From an uncultured Bacteroidota bacterium (GTDB taxonomy: Bacteria > Bacteroidota > Bacteroidia > Bacteroidales > CAIWKO01), in assembly GCA_937934705.1 (NCBI GenBank), contig CALGYY010000142.1:1-37104 (forward strand): a DNA stretch of 37,104 nucleotides, in the 5' to 3' direction. The position numbers were made by a program, and so were the translations under genes. The notes below the pieces were generated by a model. It was not told the origin of the DNA, did no database searches, and saw nothing but the letters and a program-made list of their open reading frames with translations. Positions 14,943-23,445 of this stretch are shown piece by piece; the stretch's first letter is position 1, and every line of letters begins with the position of its first letter.

Positions 14943-17561
14943 TTATTTTCCCAGCAACTTCTTGATCTCATTCAGTTTCATGAGGGCTTCCACCGGGGTG
15001 AGTGTATTGATGTCCGTATTGAGGATGTCGTCGCGTATCTGTTCCAGCAAGGGGTCATTAAGTTGAATAAAGCTCAGCTGGTATTGTTCTCCGCTTGCTG
15101 ATTTTTTTGGTGTTGACCTGGCGGGTTCCTGCCTGCTGTGGGTTTGTTCGAGGTGGACGAGGATCTGTCCGGCTCTTTCGATGACGGCCTGTGGGATGCC
15201 GGCCATTCGGGCCACGTGGATCCCGAAGGAATGTTCGGTGCCTCCCCTGACCATTTTGCGGAGGAAGATCACCTTATTGCCGATTTCCTTGACAGAGATG
15301 TGGTAATTATGGATACGCGGGTGGGTCGCCGCCATTTCGTTCAGTTCGTGATAGTGGGTGGCAAAAAGCACCTTGGGGTGGAAGAGGGGATGCTCATGCA
15401 GGTATTCCGCGATGGCCCAGGCGATGGAGATGCCGTCGTAGGTGCTGGTTCCCCTTCCGATCTCATCCAGGAGGATGAGGGAGCGATCGCTGATATTGTT
15501 GAGGATGCTGGCCGTTTCATTCATCTCCACCATAAAGGTCGACTCTCCTGAGCTGATATTATCGGAGGCGCCCACGCGGGTGAAGATCTTGTCGACCACT
15601 CCGATGGAGGCTTCATCTGCAGGGACGTAGGACCCCATTTGCGCCATCAGCACAATGAGTGCGGTTTGACGCAGCAGGGCGGATTTCCCAGCCATATTGG
15701 GTCCTGTCAGGATGATGATCTGTTGCTTGTCATTGTCCAGATTCAGGTCGTTGGGGATGTATTTCTCGCCTACCGGCAGGTTTTTCTCTATCACCGGGTG
15801 CCTACCGGCTTTGATGTCGAGCCCCAGACCTTCGTGAATATCGGGGCGGCAATAAGTGTTTTCCACGGCAATTTCTGCGAAGGCCAGCAGGCAATCAAGT
15901 CGTGCGATGAGCGCCGCGTTGAGCTGCACAGGACTGATGTACTCGCTTACGGCAATGACCAGTTCGTTGAAGAGGCGGGTCTCGAGGGCGAGGATCTTTT
16001 CCTCGGCGCCGAGGATTTTGGTTTCGTACTCCTTGAGTTCATCGGTGATGTAGCGCTCACAATTGACCAGGGTCTGCTTGCGGTGCCATTCCTGCGGTAC
16101 CTTGTCTTTGTGGGTATTGGTCACCTCCAGGTAGTAACCGAATACATTGTTATAAGCGATCTTGAGGGAAGGGATGCCGGTGCGTTCACTTTCGCGCTGC
16201 TGGATCTGTATGAGGTAGTCTTTGCCCGAATAAGCCAGCTTGCGCAATTCATCGAGTTCAGCATCCACGCCTTCGGCTATCACATTGCCTTTGCTGATCT
16301 GTACCGGTGCATCGGGGTGAAGTTGTATCTGAATGCGTTCCCGGATGAGCTGGCAGGGGTTGATCTGTTCGGCCAGGGTATGAAGGGCGGTGATGCCTGA
16401 CGACGCGCAGCCCTCCTTTACCGGATCCAGGGCGGTGAGGGCCCGCAGGACCTGCAGCATTTCACGCGGACTGATCTTGCCGGTGGCTACCTTTGAAATA
16501 AGGCGCTCCAGATCTCCGATGGATTTGATCTGTTTGCGGAGAAGATCCGCCGCTTCGGGCTTCTCAATGAAATGCTGCACAACATCCAGACGTTCACGGA
16601 TACGTTGCCTGTCGCGCAGGGGCATCACCATCCAGCGCCTCATCAGACGCGCGCCCATGGGCGAAAGGGTGTGATCCATCACATCCAGGAGGGTCTTCCC
16701 GTTTTCATAAGGGACACTCAGCAGTTCAAGGTTGCGGACCGTAAAGCGGTCGACCCACACATGACGGTCTTCCTCTATTCTGCTGACTTTGCTGATGTGG
16801 CGGACCTTGTCGTGCTGGGTTTCGGCCAGGTAGTGCAGGGCCGCCCCTCCGGCAATGATGCCGTTTTCCATCTCATCAATACCAAATCCTTTGAGAGAGG
16901 CGGTTTCAAAGTGTTTCAGCAGGAGTCCGTAGCCGAAATCCGTCGTATATACCCAGTCATCGAAGGTATTGATATAAAATTTATCTCCGAAAGTGTCCAG
17001 GAAGGATTTCTGTTTGTTCTTCTGTATGATGACTTCGCTGGGGCGGAAGCTTTGCAGGAGGTTGTCGATATAGTCAGTGCTGCCCTGTGCCACGAGGAAT
17101 TCGCCGGTGGAAATATCCAGAAAAGCTACGCCGCTGGCCCTTCCGTTGAGGTGGACGGCTGCCAGGAAGTTGTTTTCTTTGTGATCGAGTACCTTATCAT
17201 TATAGCTCACCCCCGGTGTGACCAGTTCGGTGATGCCTCTTTTCACAATCTTTTTGGTCAGTTTCGGATCTTCCAGCTGGTCGCAAATGGCTACACGGCA
17301 ACCGGCTTTGACGAGTTTGGGCAGATAGGTATCAAGTGCATGGTGCGGGAATCCGGCGAGCTCGACATAGGAGGCGGCACCGTTGGCGCGGCGTGTCAGC
17401 ACAATGCCGAGTATGCCGGAAGCACGAATGGCGTCGTCACCGAAGGTTTCATAAAAATCCCCCACGCGAAACAGCAGCAAGGCATCAGGGTATTGCGCCT
17501 TGATTGAGTTGTACTGCTTCATCAGCGGGGTTTCAGCGATATCTTTCTTTGCGGATGCCAT
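14943..17561 (-). CDS. mutS: DNA mismatch repair protein MutS
   Basis: Recognises base mismatches and small loops and recruits MutL. The 872-aa length is typical. The mismatch-binding F-x-E is present in RVGDFYETFG (Phe36, Glu38). The connector, lever and clamp regions follow. The ABC-type ATPase domain has Walker A GPNMAGKS (about 620-627), followed by the MutS signature DEIGRGTSTYDGISIAWA and FATHYHEL. A C-terminal tail ends LMKLNEIKKLLGK. The start at 17561 lies 17 bp from a TATCTTTG -7 element, giving a very short leader; Met14 (17522) is a possible later start. Divergent from an RNA methyltransferase gene. Nothing suggests inactivation. Confidence 0.97.
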   Translation of the reverse strand: MASAKKDIAETPLMKQYNSIKAQYPDALLLFRVGDFYETFGDDAIRASGILGIVLTRRANGAASYVELAGFPHHALDTYLPKLVKAGCRVAICDQLEDPKLTKKIVKRGITELVTPGVSYNDKVLDHKENNFLAAVHLNGRASGVAFLDISTGEFLVAQGSTDYIDNLLQSFRPSEVIIQKNKQKSFLDTFGDKFYINTFDDWVYTTDFGYGLLLKHFETASLKGFGIDEMENGIIAGGAALHYLAETQHDKVRHISKVSRIEEDRHVWVDRFTVRNLELLSVPYENGKTLLDVMDHTLSPMGARLMRRWMVMPLRDRQRIRERLDVVQHFIEKPEAADLLRKQIKSIGDLERLISKVATGKISPREMLQVLRALTALDPVKEGCASSGITALHTLAEQINPCQLIRERIQIQLHPDAPVQISKGNVIAEGVDAELDELRKLAYSGKDYLIQIQQRESERTGIPSLKIAYNNVFGYYLEVTNTHKDKVPQEWHRKQTLVNCERYITDELKEYETKILGAEEKILALETRLFNELVIAVSEYISPVQLNAALIARLDCLLAFAEIAVENTYCRPDIHEGLGLDIKAGRHPVIEKNLPVGEKYIPNDLNLDNDKQQIIILTGPNMAGKSALLRQTALIVLMAQMGSYVPADEASIGVVDKIFTRVGASDNISSGESTFMVEMNETASILNNISDRSLILLDEIGRGTSTYDGISIAWAIAEYLHEHPLFHPKVLFATHYHELNEMAATHPRIHNYHISVKEIGNKVIFLRKMVRGGTEHSFGIHVARMAGIPQAVIERAGQILVHLEQTHSRQEPARSTPKKSASGEQYQLSFIQLNDPLLEQIRDDILNTDINTLTPVEALMKLNEIKKLLGK

Positions 17562-17578
17562 GCTTTTTTCAGGGAAAG

Positions 17579-17586
17579 CAAAGATA
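17579..17586 (-). promoter_or_regulatory. -7 promoter element of mutS
   Basis: Reads TATCTTTG on the minus strand (TAnnTTTG). It implies a transcription start about 10 bp ahead of the ATG. Confidence 0.5.
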
Positions 17587-17638
17587 GAATTTATTTGTGA
17601 ATGACCTCATCCGTCTGCGCCCCTTCGCGTGAAGTGCT

Positions 17639-17646
17639 TATTTTTG
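17639..17646 (+). promoter_or_regulatory. -7 promoter element of the RNA methyltransferase
   Basis: TATTTTTG fits TAnnTTTG and lies 15 bp before ATG 17662. It makes the upstream in-frame GTG at 17629 unlikely to be the start, since that codon precedes the element. Confidence 0.5.
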
Positions 17647-17661
17647 TCTTCAAATTTGAGT

Positions 17662-18195
17662 ATGACCCGAAAGATCCCCAATGCGGAGCTGGGACGGCTC
17701 AGCACGGAAGAATTCAGAGGGGCGGAAAAGTTCCCCTTTGTGCTGGTGCTCGATAACATCCGCAGTATGAATAATATCGGCTCAATGTTCCGCACTGCAG
17801 ATGCTTTCCGCATTGAAGAGATCCTGCTTTGTGGTATCACCGCCTGTCCCCCGCATCGTGAAATACAGCGCTCAGCCCTGGATGCCACAGAATCTGTGAC
17901 CTGGCGGTACTTTGAACACAGCCGGGAGGCCGTGGAATACCTTCGCAGTCAGGGATACAGCATATATGCAGTCGAACAGGCCGAGCCCCGCATTTTCCTG
18001 AATGAAATGCAAGTCATTCCCGGACAACGCATTGCGCTGATCATGGGCAATGAGGTTCACGGGGTGGATGATGAATTGCTGGATCTGGCCGACGGATGCA
18101 TTGAAATACCCCAGTACGGGACCAAACATTCCTTTAATGTAGCAGTCAGTGCAGGAATCGTTTTGTGGGAACTTTTCAACAAACTAAAACAGTAG
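17662..18195 (+). CDS. TrmH/SpoU-family RNA 2'-O-methyltransferase
   Basis: A 177-aa SPOUT methyltransferase that transfers methyl from SAM to a ribose 2'-OH in tRNA or rRNA. The three SpoU motifs are visible: NIRSMNNIGSMFRTADAF (motif 1), IALIMGNEVHGV (motif 2, forming the knot) and IPQYGTKHSFNVAVSAGI (motif 3). It lacks the N-terminal RNA-binding extension seen in RlmB, so it is a minimal SpoU protein closer in size to TrmH or TrmL; the exact target nucleotide cannot be told. ATG 17662 was chosen over GTG 17629 because of the promoter element between them. A strongly transcribed lipoprotein gene follows. Confidence 0.9.
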   Translation: MTRKIPNAELGRLSTEEFRGAEKFPFVLVLDNIRSMNNIGSMFRTADAFRIEEILLCGITACPPHREIQRSALDATESVTWRYFEHSREAVEYLRSQGYSIYAVEQAEPRIFLNEMQVIPGQRIALIMGNEVHGVDDELLDLADGCIEIPQYGTKHSFNVAVSAGIVLWELFNKLKQ

Positions 18196-18255
18196 GTAAA
18201 AGGTCGGGTTTGTTGCTTTTTTTTTGATTTTTTTCCCTTGTGCATTTAGATTTTA

Positions 18256-18263
18256 TATATTTG
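18256..18263 (+). promoter_or_regulatory. -7 promoter element of the OmpA/TPR lipoprotein
   Basis: TATATTTG matches TAnnTTTG, 45 bp before ATG 18309. An AT-rich tract lies upstream. The TTG at 18238-18240 is only 15 bp away, which is closer than the usual -33 spacing. Confidence 0.5.
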
Positions 18264-18308
18264 CTGGTCGAAAAAAACCAGAAATTACTAACTCTTAAAA
18301 ATAAAATT

Positions 18309-20048
18309 ATGAGAAACGCTAACCTTAAAGTTTTAGCTGCCATAGTTTTAGCAGTTTTCCTGGCCTCCGGTTGCGGCCTGAGCAAGATGGTGAAAAAGTA
18401 CAACACCGTTAAGTTCAAAGCTACTCCCGAAGTTCTGGAAACTCATGGCGGTAAAATTTCGGTATCCATTTCAGGGACCATTCCGGCCAAGTACTTCCAC
18501 AAGAAGGCTACGGTTGAGTTCACTCCTGTCCTGAAGTATGCTACCGGTGAAACCAAGCTGAAGACCATCAAGCTGATGGGCGAAAAAGCTACCGGTGACG
18601 GTCAGAAAATGGGCTACAAATCAGGCGGTTCATTCACTTATACCGATATCTTCGACTACAACCCGGCTATGAATGCTTCCGAGTTGTTTGTCAACCCCAC
18701 TGCTTCACTCAAGAAGAAATCAGTTAAGCTGGGTGATGTTAAACTGGCTGACGGCGTTATCTATACTTCCGAGCGCGTTGAGTGCGACATGGACGTGCAG
18801 GTTGCAGAGCATGGTTACGAACTGGAAACCATTATCACCGAATCGGCTAACCTTTATTTTGAATACAACAAGTCAAACCTCAACATGAACCTCAACCTCA
18901 ACAAGGACCAGGCCTCCAAAGATAAAATCACGGCCCTGGAAGAGTTCATGAAGAAAAACTGGGCCATTAAATCTTTCGACATTCTGGCCTGGGCTTCTCC
19001 TGAGGGTGAACTTTCCATCAACCAGAAACTGGCTGATGAGCGTGGCAAGACCGGTAACAATTACATGATTGACAAGCTGAAGAAGATGATCAAGGACAAG
19101 GTGATCAATCTTGCCAAACCTGAAGATGCCAAGCTGAACGTGGTTTCAAAGGGTGAAGATTATGATGGTTTCATGAAAGCCCTCAATGCTTCAAACATCC
19201 CGCAGAAACAGACCATTGCCAACGTGATCAACAGTCAGGACAACAAGACTGCACGTGAAAAGGCCATCAAGGACATGACCGTTATTTATGCCGAGATTGA
19301 AGCCATGCTTTCTGTTCTCCGCCGCGATGAGCTCAAACTGTATTGCTACGAGCCCAAAAAATCCAAGGAAGAGATCATCAAGCTGTCCACCACTGCTCCT
19401 GACAAACTGGATCAGAAGGAAATTCTTTACTCAGCAACCCTTACTGAAGACTGGAACACCAAATACCAGATCTACAAATCAGCCACTACCCTTTATCCCA
19501 CCGATTACAGGAATTTCAACAATGCCGGTGCTGCTGCCATGATGATTGGCAAACTGGATGAGGCTGGTACTTATCTCGAAAAGGCCAACACTCTGAAAAA
19601 GGACGATCCGCAGGTGGCTTTCAATTTGGGTATGCTTGCATTATGCAATAAGAACATTGAAACCGCCACTGCTTATTTCGGTATTGCCAAGAAAGGCAAT
19701 GTTGACTGCAGCTATGGCGAAGGTATCATCAAGATCCGCCAGGGAGATTACAATGGCGCCCTGAGTTCTTTCGGCAGCAAAAAATGCAAATACAACATTG
19801 CTCTTGCACAGATCCTCAACGGCAGCGCCGGTGACGGACAGAAGACCCTCGAGTGCACCAAACCGCAGACTGCTCCTGTTTATTATCTGATGGCAGTGGC
19901 TGGTGCCCGTCAGGGGAACACCTCAGTGATGTACGAAAATATCCGCAAAGCTATCCAGGCCGACGCAAAATACCGCGAGCAGGCTAAGGAAGACCGCGAA
20001 TTCCTCAAGTATTTTAAGGAATCAGCCTTCCAGGATGCAGTGAAATAA
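18309..20048 (+). CDS. OmpA-like/TPR lipoprotein
   Basis: A 579-aa lipoprotein with lipobox LASGC at about residues 19-23. A beta-rich N-terminal region (about 30-200) is followed by an OmpA-like segment: ANLYFEYNKSNL, FDILAWASPEG, LADERGKTGNNYM and NVVSKGEDYDGF. A helical stretch and a returning strand (LRRDELKLYCYEP) come next, and then TPR-like repeats from about residue 400, for example NNAGAAAMMIGKLDEA and VAFNLGMLALCNKNIE. The likely place is the periplasmic face of the outer membrane, perhaps holding peptidoglycan. Codon use is strongly biased (GGT, CTG, AAC, AAG) compared with neighbours, and the gene has its own -7 element and a strong terminator, so high expression is likely. ATG 18309 was chosen because it starts the signal peptide. 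Confidence 0.85.
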   Translation: MRNANLKVLAAIVLAVFLASGCGLSKMVKKYNTVKFKATPEVLETHGGKISVSISGTIPAKYFHKKATVEFTPVLKYATGETKLKTIKLMGEKATGDGQKMGYKSGGSFTYTDIFDYNPAMNASELFVNPTASLKKKSVKLGDVKLADGVIYTSERVECDMDVQVAEHGYELETIITESANLYFEYNKSNLNMNLNLNKDQASKDKITALEEFMKKNWAIKSFDILAWASPEGELSINQKLADERGKTGNNYMIDKLKKMIKDKVINLAKPEDAKLNVVSKGEDYDGFMKALNASNIPQKQTIANVINSQDNKTAREKAIKDMTVIYAEIEAMLSVLRRDELKLYCYEPKKSKEEIIKLSTTAPDKLDQKEILYSATLTEDWNTKYQIYKSATTLYPTDYRNFNNAGAAAMMIGKLDEAGTYLEKANTLKKDDPQVAFNLGMLALCNKNIETATAYFGIAKKGNVDCSYGEGIIKIRQGDYNGALSSFGSKKCKYNIALAQILNGSAGDGQKTLECTKPQTAPVYYLMAVAGARQGNTSVMYENIRKAIQADAKYREQAKEDREFLKYFKESAFQDAVK

Positions 20049-20063
20049 TTCCGGGATAATGAT

Positions 20064-20096
20064 AAAAAAAGGCCGTCCGCGAGGATGGCCTTTTTT
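20064..20096. terminator. bidirectional rho-independent terminator
   Basis: AAAGGCCGTCC and GGATGGCCTTT form a GC-rich stem (one G-T pair) around GCGA. It has seven A on the left and six T on the right, so it can stop both the plus-strand lipoprotein gene and the converging minus-strand kinase gene. Confidence 0.85.
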
Positions 20097-20098
20097 AT

Positions 20099-20728
20099 TT
20101 ACAGGCTGATCCGGGTCACCCCGGTTTTATGCTCTTTCGTGATGATTTCCAGGATACGTTCATAATCTTCTGTACGGTTCACGAAATCAACCTCATTGGT
20201 GTCCATGACCAGTATTCGCATATCCTGCTGTTGTCTGATGAAGTCGAAATAACCCTGCTGGATCTTTTCCAGATAAACATCTTCAATGTTTTGTTCATAG
20301 CTTCGTCCGCGTTTCCTGATATTGCGCTGCAGCCGGTCAATATCAACGTAAAGATAAACCAGCAGGTCGGGCTTGGGAAGGGTGGAGTTGATGATGGAGA
20401 AAAGCCTTGAATACAGGTTCAGTTCATCCGTTTCAAGGGTTTTCTGGGCAAAGATTAATGACTTAATAATATAGTAATCGGATACCGTGAAAGGAGAAAA
20501 GATCTCCTGGGGGATGAGCTGATTCTTGAGCTGTGAGTAGCGGTCGGCCAGAAAGGAAAGTTCGAGCGGGAAAGCGTATTTTCCCGGTTCCTGGTAGAAT
20601 TTCGGCAGAAAGGGGTTATCTTCAAAACCCTCGAGGATCAGTTTCGCCCCGAATTGTTTCGAAATCAAAGTTGCCAGGGAGGTTTTCCCTGCCCCGATAC
20701 ATCCTTCTATGGCAATAAAATCATACAT
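20099..20728 (-). CDS. deoxynucleoside kinase
   Basis: A 209-aa P-loop kinase that phosphorylates deoxynucleosides (dA/dG/dC type) with ATP in the nucleotide salvage pathway. It has P-loop GCIGAGKTS at residues 9-17, the family's DR motif in FLADRYSQ, substrate-site acidic residues in LILEGFEDN, and a lid-like basic segment RKRGRSYEQN. The length is normal for the dCK/dGK family. Which deoxynucleoside is preferred cannot be read from the sequence. The start overlaps the folK stop by 8 bp, so the pair is translated from one mRNA. It ends next to a bidirectional terminator. Confidence 0.9.
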   Translation of the reverse strand: MYDFIAIEGCIGAGKTSLATLISKQFGAKLILEGFEDNPFLPKFYQEPGKYAFPLELSFLADRYSQLKNQLIPQEIFSPFTVSDYYIIKSLIFAQKTLETDELNLYSRLFSIINSTLPKPDLLVYLYVDIDRLQRNIRKRGRSYEQNIEDVYLEKIQQGYFDFIRQQQDMRILVMDTNEVDFVNRTEDYERILEIITKEHKTGVTRISL

Positions 20729-21242
20729 GCCCTTGCAGTTTCAGATTAAGTTGTGCCCCTGAGTACCGCCGGGTACCGTCTTTGTCGCCGCATCGCTCAG
20801 CCAGAGCACTCATGCTCTCTTTCAGCAGCGGATGCTTCACTTGTCCCGCGATATCGGCCAGGGGGCGCATCACGAAATACCTGAGGTGCATGCGCGGATG
20901 GGGAATCACCAGACTTTGCTCCCTGATGATATTATTTCCGTAAAGCAGGATGTCGAGGTCTATACTGCGATCCGTGCTGCCTGTTCCGCTTCTTTGCCGC
21001 CCCAGCAAGGCTTCGGTCTCCAGCAGGAGCTCCATCAGCTCTGGCGCTTTAAGCCCGGTTTTAAGAGATGCACACATATTCAGGAATAATCTGACAGAAG
21101 TAAACCCGACAGCTCTGCTTTCATACACCGGAGAAAGGGCAGTTAAGGTTCCCGCTTTCGTGTCCAGGATCTTCAGTGCCTTTTCCAGGTTCCGCATGCG
21201 CCGGCCCAGATTGCTGCCCAAACCCAGAAATACGTCCGTCAT
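20721..21242 (-). CDS. folK: 2-amino-4-hydroxy-6-hydroxymethyldihydropteridine pyrophosphokinase
   Basis: Transfers pyrophosphate from ATP to 6-hydroxymethyl-dihydropterin in folate synthesis. At 173 aa it is the usual size. HPPK motifs are visible: FLGLGSNLG near the N-terminus, ESRAVGFTS, LFLNMCASL, then RSIDLDILLYGN with the Mg-binding Asp pair, and IPHPRMHLRYFVMRPLADI. ATG 21242 was chosen because GLGSNLG follows directly; an in-frame start 66 bp upstream would add a non-homologous tail. It is the first gene of a two-gene unit with the deoxynucleoside kinase, divergent from sppA across a 224-bp gap. Confidence 0.95.
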   Translation of the reverse strand: MTDVFLGLGSNLGRRMRNLEKALKILDTKAGTLTALSPVYESRAVGFTSVRLFLNMCASLKTGLKAPELMELLLETEALLGRQRSGTGSTDRSIDLDILLYGNNIIREQSLVIPHPRMHLRYFVMRPLADIAGQVKHPLLKESMSALAERCGDKDGTRRYSGAQLNLKLQGHV

Positions 21243-21466
21243 GACCTTTTTGGTAAAATTAGAAATTAAGACCGGACAGCCACCTGAAACTTTTTTGTAA
21301 CTTTTCAACAGTCCAAAACGTCCCAGAACGGACTTAAAACAAATTTAATCTGATCTGCAATAATCAAGTGCTGATTTCGTCGTTAATAAAATTCCGTCCG
21401 GGAGTTCCCGGAAGCCTTTATTTTTTATAACATTGCATCACTCAAACAATTAAAATCACCCCGCGT

Positions 21467-23236
21467 ATGAAACAGTTTTTTAAGTTCATGTTTGCTTCTA
21501 TGGTCGGCACACTTATTCTGATGCTGATCGGAGGACTTGTATCCATGGTGTTGATGATCACGCTGATTGCAGGTGCCCAGAAAGAGGCAGCGCCGATCAA
21601 AGAGAACTCGGTTCTTCAGATTAAGCTTGATCACCCGGTTTATGACCGCACCTCATCCAACCCTTTCGAGAATTTTGATTTCGGGAATATGAAATCTTTC
21701 AATTCACCCGGACTGGCCGATATTCTCAAGGAGCTCAAACTGGCTGCTGAAGATGAAAAGATCAAAGGCATCTTTCTCGACCTGAGTGAGATCAACGCCG
21801 GAATGGCCACCATTGAGGAGATCCGGAATGCCCTGATCACTTTTAAGGAATCCGGGAAATTCATCATGGCTTATAGTGAAGGGTATTCACAGAGTGCTTA
21901 TTACCTGGCGACAGTGGCCGATGAGGTCTATCTGAACCCGGAAGGTTCACTGACCTTCAAAGGGCTCAGTGCCAATTTATTTTTCCTGAAGGGAATGATG
22001 GAAAAGATCGATGTGGAGCCACAGATCGTTCGTCACGGCAAATATAAAAGTGCCGTTGAGCCATTTACCTCTGATAAAATGAGCGAGGCCAACAAGGAGC
22101 AGACACTGAAGTATGTCACCGCATTGTGGGAGCAGATGCTGAAAGGGATCTCTGAAACCCGTAAGATCGACAAGGCTATGCTTAACATCATTGCCGACAG
22201 TCTTTATGTGACCCACGCTTCGGAGGCACTGAAATACAAAATGGTTGACGGACTGAAATACAAGGATGAGATCCTTGCGGAGCTGAGGACCAAACTGGGC
22301 ATTGAGCAGGATGACAAGATCAGTTTCGTCAGCCTGAGCAAATACCACAAAGCCAACAAGGGTAAGGGCGGAAAGTACTCCAAAGACAAGATCGCCATCG
22401 TTTTTGCCCAGGGCGATATCGTGAGCGGTGAAGGGGATGAGCGCACCATTGGCAGCGAAAAAATATCCCTGGCCATCCGTCAGGCAAGAGAAGACAGTAC
22501 AGTTAAAGCGATTGTCCTCCGTGTGAACTCTCCGGGTGGCAGTGCACTGGCTTCGGAAGTGATCTGGCGTGAAGTGGTCCTGGCGGCAGCAGTGAAGCCG
22601 GTTGTGGCATCCATGGGCGATCTGGCCGCTTCCGGTGGTTATTATATTTCCTGCGGCGCAACAAAGATTATGGCGAGTCCCAACACACTCACCGGGTCCA
22701 TCGGTGTTTTCGGCATTGTGCCGAATATGGAAGGCATGTTTAAGAACAAACTCGGGATCACTTTCGATGGGGTGAGTACCAATAAACACTCCGACTACAT
22801 CTCAGTGACCCGTGGTATGAAACCTTACGAAGAGGCAGTTTTGCAGAAAGACATTGAACTGATTTACGGCACCTTTATCAAGCACGTGGCCGAAGGCCGC
22901 AATATGACGGAAGCCCAGGTGGATTCCATCGGTCAGGGACGTGTATGGAGCGGAACGGATGCCAAAGAGATCGGCCTGATTGACGAGTTCGGGGGCATGC
23001 AGGATGCCATTGAGATGGCCGCTGAACTTGCCAAACTTGAGGATTACAAGCTGGTGGGTTATCCCAAACAGAAGGATCCTTTTGTTCAGTTAATGGAGCA
23101 GATCTCAGGTGATGAGACCTCGACTTTTCTCCGTAATGAGCTGGGAAGCAATTATCAGTATTATGAATACCTGAAGAACATGTCGCAGATCAAAGGTGTT
23201 CAGGCCAGAATCCCATACGAGATCAATATTTACTAA
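21467..23236 (+). CDS. sppA: signal peptide peptidase SppA, 67 kDa type
   Basis: A membrane-bound Ser/Lys protease that degrades cleaved signal peptides. The 589 residues hold an N-terminal membrane anchor (about 10-38) and the two tandem halves of the E. coli-type enzyme. The catalytic Lys lies in HGKYKSAVEPF (Lys194) in the first half, and the nucleophile Ser in MGDLAASGGYYIS (Ser389) in the second. Other conserved pieces are NSPGGSALASE and TGSIGVFG. The active site is on the outer side of the inner membrane. The gene has its own leader and ends in a clear hairpin terminator. Confidence 0.95.
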   Translation: MKQFFKFMFASMVGTLILMLIGGLVSMVLMITLIAGAQKEAAPIKENSVLQIKLDHPVYDRTSSNPFENFDFGNMKSFNSPGLADILKELKLAAEDEKIKGIFLDLSEINAGMATIEEIRNALITFKESGKFIMAYSEGYSQSAYYLATVADEVYLNPEGSLTFKGLSANLFFLKGMMEKIDVEPQIVRHGKYKSAVEPFTSDKMSEANKEQTLKYVTALWEQMLKGISETRKIDKAMLNIIADSLYVTHASEALKYKMVDGLKYKDEILAELRTKLGIEQDDKISFVSLSKYHKANKGKGGKYSKDKIAIVFAQGDIVSGEGDERTIGSEKISLAIRQAREDSTVKAIVLRVNSPGGSALASEVIWREVVLAAAVKPVVASMGDLAASGGYYISCGATKIMASPNTLTGSIGVFGIVPNMEGMFKNKLGITFDGVSTNKHSDYISVTRGMKPYEEAVLQKDIELIYGTFIKHVAEGRNMTEAQVDSIGQGRVWSGTDAKEIGLIDEFGGMQDAIEMAAELAKLEDYKLVGYPKQKDPFVQLMEQISGDETSTFLRNELGSNYQYYEYLKNMSQIKGVQARIPYEINIY

Positions 23237-23251
23237 GACACTATTGCAATC

Positions 23252-23285
23252 AAAAAAAGGCTGTCCGGAAAGGGCAGCCTTTTTA
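23252..23285 (+). terminator. rho-independent terminator of sppA
   Basis: AAAGGCTGTCC and GGGCAGCCTTT pair around GGAAA (one G-T pair), followed by a T-rich run. It starts 15 bp after the sppA stop. Confidence 0.85.
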
Positions 23286-23327
23286 TTTTATTTCTGCTTC
23301 TTTATTCGTGAGCCTTAGTTTTTAAGA

Positions 23328-23430
23328 GCCGAAGGCGATTTAAAAGCCTTAGGCGAACAATCCCGCCTCAGGCGGAGGGTTTAATACCCCGCCCCTATGG
23401 GGCGGAACAAGGGTCCAGGGCTTGCCCTGG
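23328..23430. repeat. cluster of five palindromes (REP-like)
   Basis: Five short inverted repeats in 103 bp: GCCGAAGGC (23328-23336), GCCTTAGGC (23346-23354), CCGCCTCAGGCGG (23363-23375), CCGCCCCTATGGGGCGG (23389-23405) and CCAGGGCTTGCCCTGG (23415-23430). The last three are perfect stems of 6, 7 and 7 bp with 1-3 nt loops. They lie between the convergent sppA and a minus-strand gene. None is followed by a T-run. Confidence 0.75.
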
Positions 23431-23445
23431 GGTTCATACCCGTGA

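Noticed and set aside
16572..17507. Long open frame (311 codons) on the plus strand opposite mutS
   Set aside because: It is a shadow of the strongly supported mutS gene; its translation has no recognisable domain.
21977..22789. 270-codon minus-strand frame opposite sppA
   Set aside because: It lies wholly inside sppA, whose catalytic residues are intact; the product is low-quality and His/Cys-scattered.
23363..23430. Palindromes as extra terminators
   Set aside because: No U-run follows on either strand, and sppA already has a good terminator at 23252-23285.
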